NCBI GenBank assembly: GCA_026936325.1
Contig: JAPTHN010000004.1
Span: 45,783,289-45,847,288, forward strand
Reading direction: 5' to 3'
Source: Platynereis dumerilii
Lineage: Eukaryota; Annelida; Polychaeta; Phyllodocida; Nereididae
Length of the DNA stretch: 64,000 nt
Shown here: one piece after another, positions 49,101-61,100 of the stretch
How positions within the stretch are numbered: position 1 is the stretch's first letter
How the letters are laid out: each line of letters begins with the position of its first letter
Translations under genes and position numbers: made by a program
The notes under the pieces: model-generated
Seen by the model: only the letters and a program-made list of their open reading frames with translations
Told to the model about the DNA's origin: nothing
Databases searched by the model: none

Positions 49101-52100
49101 CCATATTGGATAGTCTCACCATTTTGTCGTTATTCCGCATTTGGGTCATAAAATTGTGCGATACATCAATTTATGGTGATTTAAGGGTGCTAAGTTCAAT
49201 TTTGCAATTTATTTTAATATCTAGTGGCATTTAAAGCCCCAAAAAGAGGATCACACATTGTAGTCATATTGATAAGGCTTATACTTGAATCTTTATACAG
49301 CTACACAGGACAGAATGTTATGTAATACAACTTGCTTCAGTGGTGATTTTAGGAAGCAGAGTTAATTTTTGCAATTGAATTTATCATGAAGTTGCATCGA
49401 GCCCAAAAAAAGTAACAGCTCTTTGCTAAATTTGGATAGTTGATTTATCTTTTCTGTGATTGCTGTTTTGTGGGCCACAAAGTGACCAATTCCTATTTCA
49501 GACATTTGATCTTACCACTCTGTGGTGGCAATGGCGGCCATTTTCGGTTAAGAGCTGTCTTGTTATTCTGCACCTTTATTTGGTCTAATTAGCTTCACAG
49601 CTAATATTTATTATTCAAACCATATCGAGTATAAATAAATTTTGATTCGATTTGATTTTAGCGCAATAGTAGGCCCAATTGATGTATTCTTTAACCTGTA
49701 ACTCAAACATTATTAATCCCCAGTTACTTCTATTTTGCGTGTATTTGTATGACTAACCATGGGTGTCATTTAATCATGTGATAATAGCGAAGATAAAATA
49801 TGTAATATAACATATAATATATTAATTATAGCCTAGATATAATGTGTTATATTATATATTCCCTTTCTGAATTGAAAAATTTGAAGAGATTTGGAGAGAG
49901 TACAGGGTGGTGACGTGAAACTTTAAAATTTTTATTATGGAAATGGAAGACTTAACCAATTCACAATAAATTCATATCAACAGGGCTGAGAAACAAAAGA
50001 ATAAAGAATGTTATGACACATTTTGGCTCTTATTATCTCTTTTTTCTCAACATGGTCTCCCAAAATTAAAGGTGCTTCACAAATTCTCAAAAAAAGTTCT
50101 CATGTTTTGAGACAGTCGTCCATAAAGGGGATGACAACACTCCAGTGGGAGAACTTTTTGATTGACTTGCAAAATAATTTTTCCATTATCTTTCATCAAG
50201 GCTTGCTGTGAGTCAGAATTTTTACAGATCACACATCAGCGGATCTAACTTTTCTGAACAATTGCATTATCTTGACTCATACGTGTAGCAGTGTGACAAA
50301 AGTCTGGGACCCCATATAAATGTTCAGGCCACTGTGCCAACCTTCTATGATAAAGTTGGTAACTTCTTGAGGCTTGACATCCATGTTTTACACAGATTTC
50401 GAGTTTTTTTTGGCCAAATTTCATAAAAATCATCTTAATTAGGCTTACTTTTTTTCTCAGTTCAGCTTGACCTAGAACTTCTTCATGTTGCACGAGAAAA
50501 AGTGAGACTAAAAATGTGTTTTTTAATGGTCCAACGTGCTCCGCAGTTGGGGCATTGGACATTGGACCGCTATGTGGGGTACGTTGGACTACGGAATAAA
50601 AGTCCAGCAAAGTCGAAGAAAATAATAAACACCTCATTTTATTCACAGAGCACCATCCACAAGTTTGTGTGTCATTGCAGAATGATTTTATCCGAAAAAT
50701 ATTTGCTCAGATGATAATATTAAGCCTTACAATGTATTTTAGCTTGAAGGGCTGGAAGATTAGCCAACTGATCTGATTTCACAGAATATTGTACATGATT
50801 CAACTGGATGCCTGATTAATGTCAGAAATTACACTGTTGGAGTTTTGTTGATTATTAATTTTCAGTCAATCTAGTTTACAATGGTCCAACGTGCCCTGGC
50901 CATGCTGGTCTAAACTTCCTCGTCTCAACCGGCTATAGAAAAGTCCATGCCTCAATGACAAGGTGGAGTAAACTTAACTATTCAGTATTCACAGGGTTTT
51001 GCCTCAATGATTTAGAATTTTCTAAGAAAGAGGAAAAGACTCAACTGATTCCAAAAAATCGCCACAAAAAATCACGTCAACAGTGCACCTTAAAATGTAT
51101 CATCATTGTTCCTAGAAATTTTGTACTCTCAGTCTGAGTCTGAATTAAGTTAAACAATATATGCATAGCATTCTCTGAAAGTCGGGACAAAACATAATAA
51201 ATCTTCAAATCAATAGTGCTCCATACATTGAATAAGTATTGAAGATAATAGATAAATAGATAGATATTCAATACAACAGCCAGTGTTCATCTATTTGCTG
51301 CCCCCCCCCCCCCAATTTTAAGCCAAAATTGGGGTAGGCAGGGATCCCCCGGGTAGGCAGGGATCCTCCCCCCCCCCCCGTTTCAAGCCAAGATTGTGGT
51401 AGGCAGGCATGGTCATTCAATCTTGAGATGAAGATCTTCCTTTTGAACTGACTTAGGCCTTTCGGGCCACACCGCTGGACGTCCCCCTTTTCAAAATTCC
51501 ACGATCTGCCCCTTTGACCAGATGACCACACCATGAAATATGGCTGCCAGCTATCATACTTTCTTTCTGGGGTGTAGGTGCAACTGAACAAAGTCCACCC
51601 TAAAATCGCCACACTCTTCTAGAGTTCATAAATCAATGTTTCTGGAAAGTTTCTGACTTATAAAGATGTATAATGACACAAGGACAAGCCTATCCAACAT
51701 GGCTACAATCTGTAGTCTTCCTTTTTGAGCTTTAGATGATACTGAATGTTGAAATAACTACCAAAAATGAACTTAGCACCCTTAAATCACCATGAATTGA
51801 TGCATCACACCACTTTATGACCCAAAAAAGCGGAATAACGAAAAAAATAGCGAGACTATCCAATATGGCCGCCATCTGGCCATTTTGGTTTTTCTTCCCC
51901 AGAATCATTAAAATCAAAAATATATTTGAAGAAATAAATCTGCTCTCCAAAATTATTAGAAATGATGCATTATTGAAGTTGTTATCCCAGAAACATAGTA
52001 AAAAAAATCTAAAATATGCTTAAATCAGCTCTGTAAAGCAATTTGGCCGATGGCAGCCATCTTGAATATGCAGAAATATTATGGATCTCATAAAATTTGC

Positions 52101-55100
52101 TATTGTTTGAACCAAACAACCCCATAGTTGAGGAAGGGAGGAGTTGGGTTGTCCAGCTATTGTTTGACCTCCTACTTTGGTAGGATATAAGATACAATAA
52201 ATGCCATTTGTTTGGTAATTTTCAATGATCAGGCTGTATGCTGTAAGTCAAAGAGACAATAACAATGGTTGCCATGGCAACCTGTAATACACAAAATTGA
52301 ATTTCATTGTTTATAACACTCTTGAGAATTACTATTATGGTACTTCCACCATGGTCAGATAATTTAGACCTTGTTGACTTCCGTCATTTAAAATGAGTGG
52401 CACTTTTGGCCATTTTCGGAGAAAAATTGGCTTTTTTTGCTGATTTACTGCCTACTCGGCATCACAACATTGACCATGGTGGCCATCTTGGAAGACATTT
52501 TGCATATGAATTGAATTCCAAAGTTAAGTTGGCACTTCATTTAACAAGATTAACTTGAATTCAAACAGGAGAAAGACAGAAATAGTATGTTTGGGATGTT
52601 TCCGGTAGATAGCGTCATTTTTTAAATAAGCCCAAAAAGTGACCAAAAAAGTGGCATTTTATACATATACGAATAAGCTCATATATATATGGGGTGAAGA
52701 GGTCCCAGAGTTAATTTCATATTTTTGCAAATTTCAAGTTATAAGAAAACAAAATGTGTTATCGCTATTGTGCCACTCCCCGGCGAACCAGAGCTGTGGG
52801 GGTCCAAACAAGGTGTGTTTTTACTATCATTTTAATGTAAAATACTCCTTTTGAGGCCGAGGGAGGTAAAACTTTGAAGGCCTGTCAATCCAAAAATAAA
52901 CATTTTTGACCCGAAATTTCGCCACTAGGTTTTCTAACTTTGTTGATACTATGATCCATGCCAATATCATTTTGATCCGCCACGGACCACGTTTCAGCTG
53001 CATAGGGCTTCTGCATGATTTTTACAGGCACAGCCTCTTAACTACTTTCATATAGTATTTAATATATTAAATTATTTTTAAGATTAATTTTTAATTTTTT
53101 CGAATGATAAATTAACTGTGTATTTCAAAATCTCTATACAGCAGCAAGTTAGTACTCATTGCATACTGTATGGCAATCAGGTCACAATGCTTTAATTGCT
53201 GCTTGTTCAGTTGGATTGATTACATACCAGTCATGATATTTCATTTGTTAATAGTGTTTTAGCTGCATTTTAGCACTGTTTTTATATATTATTATACATA
53301 TTATACACTTGGTTTTTTTTTTTACTTTACTGTTTTTTATTATGTAATTCTCTCCAATGGAGGCTAAATTAAATAAAATAAAATCAATCAATGATTTCTG
53401 TAAATTACGATTAATAGTTTACTTGGATGACACTTCAATCAATTGGAATTTGGTCAATTATACTTGATCGCAATTAGCACCTTCAGGAGTTATTGTGTAT
53501 CCTTCAATGACAATGGAGAAAGTATTTGCCACAGTGCTGCATTAACTCAAGTGCATGTGCACTGAGGACGCCAATATAGCCTTGAGGCGCCAATAACACT
53601 CTCCACACGCCAATATCGTTATTTATTGGCGTGGCACGTGATTGATGTCGGCTCACTTGATTGGCTCACAAATTTTGGTGCAGAATATTATATAGATAGT
53701 GGATGGTGAGGAGACCAATATTGAGTTTTATTGGCCGAAGCAGTAATATTGTTATATTCTGCTCCAAAATTTTGAGACTTATAGATGTTTGTAAATAAAA
53801 GAAGTTGTCTGTTTTAAATTTGAAATTCTTCTATCTATCTATCTATCTACCTATCTATCTATATATCTATCTATCTATCTATCTATCTATCTAGCTATCC
53901 ATCTAACTATCTATCTATCAATCCATCTATCTATCTATCTACCTATTTATCTATATCTACTCAAAGAGACAGGCTTTATTGTGTGTTTCCATTCTATACT
54001 GCAGACAATTAGCCTATTGTATTAATTGCATTGCAATCAGGTATCTTGCTTTAATTGCAGTTGTCAAATAGATTGATCTCTGTAGACTGCAAAAAGTTTC
54101 AATTGGAATTTTGTCAATTATCGGCAATAGAATTAGCATCTTGATAATAGAGAAGTTGCTATGTTTCCTTCAACAATAATTGATAATTTGTTGTATTAAC
54201 TTAAGTACCGGTACCGTAACATGGGGTGAATCGGGACAGAATTGGCCGTTTTTATGTCATAGAATGAACAAAATTCAATCTAGAAATCAAAATTTGGTGT
54301 CAAATTGTGTCTGGACACAAGGTCTAAGTACCCGTAGAAGCTTGAAATGATATTTTAAATACCCAATCATCAAGGCCCAGAAAACCACTGTCCCAATTCA
54401 CCCCAAACTTTGGGGTGAATCGGGACAGTCCACTATTACCACTATCAATACTCCCGACCTACTTTGAGTGATTGGTACTTGTGAATATATATTAGAAGAC
54501 ATGTTCAACATGCCAGAAAAAAATTTTGAGGAAAATCTGAAATCAATTTTATTGATAATATGCAGATTTTAAAAAATACCATGCAAAGCATGTAAAGCAT
54601 CAGCTGTAGAAATAAACATTGCTTAAAATGTAAATGATCTGATATGTTAATTTGTTAAATAAAATGATAGAGGAGTATCACTATCAATTGTGGCAGGATA
54701 CTCAGGAATTACAATTGTATGCACTGTCAACAAATCTGCTAAGCATATTGACATAGGCTGGAGAAGTGAGGGGCCTAAAAATGAGATGGCTTGTGCCCAA
54801 GTGGGTCTTCTCTGGTGTTGCAAGCAAGAAGAAGAAGAAGGAAAACAACAACTAAATAGTCCCCAGAAAACAGATATTCACCTGAGCTTTCGAAAATGGG
54901 GTCTGTCATTTCTGTAAACCTAACAGATGTATCACTATGGTCATTTGACCGCATTGATTGAGTTTCCAGATGATTTACGCACTTTTTACCGCGACCGCTA
55001 CAGTGCATTTTCGCGATCTAAGCGTGAGCGATATTATAGAACAATGACAAATCAAGGCTGAATAGACCCAAAGTTGCTTTGAAAAAATATTTTTCTGTGG

Positions 55101-58100
55101 TAAAATGTCAGTTACGCCTAACTTCATAAGTTTAAATACCTGACAGTCACGCATACGGCCATATATTATCAATCCAGCCGAAACTTGTCAGCAAACATGA
55201 ATTGTTGTTCCTCTCGTCCACCATATTGGAATCCCAGAGAAATGCCGTGACCTGATTGGCTGATCAATTTTTTTTATAATTTTTTAATAAATGACAGCAA
55301 ATTATGAAAACAGAAGTGTAAATAGGTTTTAATGGTGGTTTTAGTTTACTTTGGCAACAAGGAAATATTTAAAATCGGAAAATGAGAATCGCAAGAAATA
55401 GCATTTGATACTTCGGGTGTTTTCGTCAGACGCCGAAGTTGGCCGACATCCAGTTGAGAAAAAATGGCGGACGAAGAAGGTCGTGCGCGTTGGGGAGTGA
55501 ATTAAAATGACTTGAATCAGAAGAAATAGGCACTCTGTATGTCTGAAATATAACCCTGTCTCGTGGTTAGGATCTAATAAAGACTCGGGAGGAGTTGGGT
55601 AGGTTTACTTGGTAGATTAACAGAGAAATCATCGGTGATAGGTAAAAACTGCCTGCCGGCATGGAAACGGACGAATAAGCGATCAGCTGTAGTAGCTGAT
55701 GCTTAAAAATGTGATAAATGACAGAAAACTGTTATAAACTGCAGTTTTCTTCAAATTTTTCTTGTAATTATTAATTCTGGACTAACTTTATTGCAAATGA
55801 TGCCATGTTCAATATTATTCATCAAAAAGCCACGCAACTACACTCAAATGAAAATTAGTATGGTTATTTTGGTTAATCCGGAAAATTTGCCATTGACTGG
55901 GATCTGCACCCAGGATCAAATGTACGCAATCCCATATCCAGTCTTTAATCATGGTTTCGTTATAGCCATTATAGACTGATTTTAAAATTTGCTGCAAGTT
56001 TGGTGGCTCTGGAATTTATACTTTATAATAATAGTACAAGCAAAGTTTTGACCACTATGTGAAAATTTAAATACTGCGGGCAATGTTTGAGGTGCTGCAG
56101 CTCATTGCCGCCTGCAGGTAGAATCATGAAAATCTATATCAATCACCATTGGAATATATACTAAAAACGTACAAAAAATCAAGTCCCTGTAACAAGTAGA
56201 AGTTGTTGCTTTTTGAAGATAAAAATTATTTCCTGGCTTGTCCCGATTCACCCCAGTGTCCCTATTCACCCCATATTACGGTACATATAAACTGAGGACG
56301 CCAATATAGCCTTAAGGCGCCAATAGCACTTTCCAGACGCCAATTAGGGCAGATAGTGGAACTCTCCCTTTTACTGCTCTCCGGCGTCTCTGCGCACAAA
56401 TAAACGTTTTCCGGGAACATGCCGCCATTTTGTACCATTGTGAAGTCGATGAACGCTTGGATTCCGGGGTCCAGGACAGTTGTAAAACCACTAAAACAAT
56501 CCAGATCGTATCGCCGAGCCTTAAGGTGACTCAAGCGTGGCACTATAATAAATCTTCAGTTATGGTCCGACGAAGGCAGAAAATGTGGCGGGAATCGCCC
56601 TGACGCACTTCATCGTGTGAAATATCCTGATTAATCACAGGTACGTCTAGTAAAACTGGCGGGATCCATTGATTAGATACAGAACTCAAATAGTTTGGGC
56701 TAATCTAGTGTTGTCAGGCTGATTAAACAGGGCTATGGACCTCGGAAAAACTTGGCCCCATTGTATTGTACAGGCCTGCAAAATGGCGGAGGTTCCCGGA
56801 AAAAGTTTACGGCGACGTCAGAGAGCAGTAAAAAGAAGAGTTCCACTATCACAGCCTATCATTATTTATTCCATGACTACCTATGTATTGTCCCTAATAA
56901 CACCAAACCTGCCCAGGGAATAACAGTGTCATCTCAGGGAAATACAAGTTATTGTCCCTCAAAAGAAGTCGTTATTTCCCTCAGATGACATTACCCCAGA
57001 GCCCTCTTGTGTTAATTCACAAATTACATGTTGGCTAAGAGTTATTTAGTTTAAATGGTTAGAATGATACCAATATTACTTCTGATATATTGGCTTGTTA
57101 TTAAAAAACAAATCATGGAATAAAAACATTATTATATGGATTGTTTTGAATCGTCCCTTGAATTCTCCCTGCCAGCCATATTTTAAATATGGACTGGCAG
57201 GGAGAATACTTGGGTCAATGCAAAACAAACCATGTAATAATATATAACACTAGCAGTGTACCCGTCTAACGACGGGTAGAGTGGTAATATATTAAGGTCC
57301 TCTGGTATCAATTGTACAATATACACTGCAAAAATTTCTACTATAATCTCAAAATATTTTCGTTTGATAATCATCATCTGCCTCTTTATTATTCTATTTA
57401 ACAGTACCCAACAGGCTTTAGATCTCAAGAGAGCGACCATTTATTTGTCAGGGGCATGGAGTTTTCCTCCATGGCAAACTTCATTTTACGGTAATGGAGG
57501 CCGTAATTATTTATTTCAGGCGTTAAGTCCCCAAATATTCATTCCTAAATAGAGCAACACCCTCTTAAAAAATCCCCCACCAGAAATTTTTATTTCAAGA
57601 TGGCCAAGAAAGAATTTCTTATTTCATCAAAACTGAGTGAGAATTTTTTTATAAAAAAAAAAAGCAAGCCCCCCCCCCTCCGGATAATAAATAGTAATAA
57701 TTTCCCCCTTACCAGTATTAGCAGATCTAGGGGCACAGCACCATACCCCATAGACCATAATATGCTTGCTTCCCCCCTCTAGATCACACTGTCTGGATCT
57801 GCCACTGACCAGTAATAAGTTTTTCTCATTAGGATATTTATCATGCTCTAAGAATATGGCCAATATATAATTGTTATTAATTAGGACTATCTTGGATTTT
57901 GGGTAGATTGGCCTATTGTATTAGCCTACTTAAATGCAGGTTGGTGGTTTCACTCTCTCAGTGGATTGGATAAGGAAGTGTCAAATGGAAGCATTGCTTC
58001 TAAACCAATATTTAGCAGAGCAGCCAACACAGAAACTGGATGGCAGATTTTTTAGAGTTTTGACTTTTATCTTGAATTTTTTTTTACATCTTGCATAGCC

Positions 58101-61100
58101 CCCCCCCCCTCCCTCTGTAGATGGCACACAGCCCAGTCCACCCCTGTATCTATCTTGGCCAAGGTCAGAGCCTGTGGAGCTGGTCAGGTGATGTAACGTC
58201 ATGCAGTCCACACAACGTTGTCATGGAGTTAGTCCAAAGTGAGGCTCAATACGCCAGTATGCATGTTATATGGATTGTTTTGAATTGACCCTTGTATTCT
58301 CCCTGCCAGCCATATTTTAAATATGGACTGGCAGGGAGAATACTTGGGTCAATGCAAAACAAACCATGTAATAATATATAACATGACTGATCTCCCTTAA
58401 CATGATTGGCTTGGCTATTTTGGTGCAGAATATATATATATATATATATATATATTTGTACAACTCAACAGTGAAAATTAGCATTATGTACACTGTTGTA
58501 CATATTACAGTTGTGGGTAAATGTGGGACATGAAGATTTGTACCACTCAACAGTGAAAATTAGCATTATGTACACCGTTGGACATATTAAAGTTGTCTAA
58601 TGGGTAAATGTGGGACATGTGTAAAAAAAATGTAATCAGGAACATGTCTCATTTCAGAAGAGACTTCACAGTTACAAAAAAAAAAAATTCAAGGAATGAC
58701 CAGTGATAGAGGTTGTGTCAGTAACCATCATTTGCAACCCTCTACTTTTTAGAGATACAAAATCTTTACCACAAAATAGAAACAACTGGTGATGTGAAAG
58801 AGAGGTTGAGACGTCACCATGGTGACACCATTGTGATGTCACATCTCATGCTGCAGCACTCCAGTGTCAAATGAATCAAACAACAAACCGTTGGACATGA
58901 CTATTTGTACCACTTGACAGTGAAAATTAGCATTATGTACACCGTTGGACATGAAGTCATGTCCAACAGTTTGGTGCTTCATTCAATTGACACTGGAGCA
59001 CTGGAGCATGAGACGTGACATCACAATGGGGTCACCATGGTGACGTCTTTCAACCTCTCTTTCACATCATCAGTAACAGTTGTTTCTTTTTTGTGGTAAA
59101 GTTAAGATTTTGAATCGAAAAAAGTGGGAGGGGGTTGGAAATGGTGGTTATTGATTCCTTGAAAATTTGATTTTTTTGTAAAAGTGAAGTCTCTGAAAAC
59201 GTTTCTGATTAAATTTTTTTACAGAATTTGGCTCGTAATTTTCATAACTTTCTTGTGATAATAGGGGGTTTCATGGTACAAAACAATTGTCTAATGGGTA
59301 AATTGTGGGACATGAGATATGTACACCCTCGAATGTCATGTACAACTCGGCCTTACGGCCTCGTTGTACATTGACATTCTCGGGTGTACATATCTTCATG
59401 TCCCACATTTACCCGTTAGACAACTGTAATATGTACAACGGTGTACATAATGCTGATTTTCACTGTTGAGTGGTACAAATAGTCATGTCCAATGGTTTGG
59501 TGCTCCATTAATTGACACTGGAGCACTGCAGCATGAGATGTGACATCACAATGGTGTCACCATGGTGACGTCTCACAGCCTCTCTTTCACATCAACAGTA
59601 ACAGTTGTTTCTTTTTAGTGCTAAAGATTTGTTATCTCTAAAAAGGGGGGGGAGCAAATGGTGGTTACTGACACAACCACTATAACCATTCATTCCTTGA
59701 AATTAATTTTTTTTGCAAAATGAGGTCTCTCAAATAAGACATGTTCGTCCTGATTACATTTTTTTCTACACAATTTAGCTCGTAATTTTCAGAACTTTCT
59801 AGTGATAATAGAGGGTTTCATGGTACAAAACAATTATCTAATGGGTAAATTGTGGGACATGAGATATGTACACCCTCGAATGTCATGTACAACTCGGCCT
59901 GGCGGCCTCGTTGTACATTGACATTCTCGGGTGTACATATCTTCATGTCCCACATTTACCCATTAGACAACTGTAATATGTACACCCGAGAATGTCAATG
60001 TACAACGAGGCCTTTAGGCCGAGTTGTACATGACATTCGAGGTTGTACATATCTCATGTCCCTTAATTTACCCATTAGACAATTGTTTTGTACCATGAGA
60101 CCCCCTACTATCATAAGAAAGTTAAGAAAATCACAAGCGAAATTGTGCAAAAAAATTTAATCAGGAACATGTCTTGTTTGAAAGACTTTACTTTTATAAA
60201 GAAATTAAATGTCAAGGAATGAATGGTTACATTGGTTGTGTCAGCAACAACCATTTGCTCCCCGATCACAAATCTTTACCACAAAAAAGAAACAACTGTT
60301 GTTGATGGTGTGAAAGAGAGGTTGAGACGTCACCACGGTGACCGCATTGTGATGTCACATCTTGTGCTGCAGTGCTCCAGTGTCAATAGAATGAAGCAAG
60401 TCATGTGAAAAAAGGTGGTTCCGACTCAAGTAAAACCATACAAACTACTGCCCCCCCCCCTCAACCCAGTTGTTCAGAGATGTGAAGCCATTCAGAGTCA
60501 GCTTGAGACTGATTTAATATCAATTGAAGCAATCAACAGTTACACGGGAGTGTGAAATACAACAGTTTGTGAGGAAATGTAAGTGTTCATGTGGATTGCA
60601 GTTTAACATGTGTGAGCAACTGTCACAATACCAAGTTTGCCTTTGCAGTTCATTGGTCAAAATTATGACATCATTTTTCCAGTCAACTTCACTTGCTTGA
60701 AAAAAAAGTAACAGACCATGTGCAGCTTGACCAATCACCTGGCAGGATTTTCTGATGTCAGACCAACAATTTTGCTAAAATTTTTTGTTATTTGAGAAAA
60801 GTCTACAAATATGAGATCATCTGTAACATGAATGGAATAATTGTGGAAAAAAATATTGTACTGGTAATTACAAAGATGGCTCTTCCTCTTCTGCGCTCTC
60901 CTCTCAACATTAGGGAACTCTTTTGCGAGTATGGAACAAAACACACCAGGGGACCTCACTCCCTGTAAAGGCTTGTTTAGCTCATCTTCCCCATCATGCA
61001 TTGACACCATCAGTGGCTTTGAGGGTCCTCCTTTGAATTTCACCTGCGTGAAGTTGTAAAAATTAAAACTAAATTAAGTACTATGTGGGGCAATCTTCAC

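Noticed and set aside
50245-50646. 133-residue minus-strand frame in the foldback centre
   Set aside because: No transposase motif or other match that I can recognise; probably chance.
48116-52854. Identical 71-residue frame found twice
   Set aside because: It is the same inverted arm of the foldback read twice; no splice sites or domain.
54882-54911. Possible 30-bp gene 1 exon (EMTDPIFESS)
   Set aside because: It has AG/GT borders and phase 1 at both ends, but it lies inside the nested element at 54578-55704. Joined to exon 2 it would give an immediate stop.
59852-60160. 102-residue plus-strand frame
   Set aside because: It runs across two inverted palindromes of the repeat cluster.
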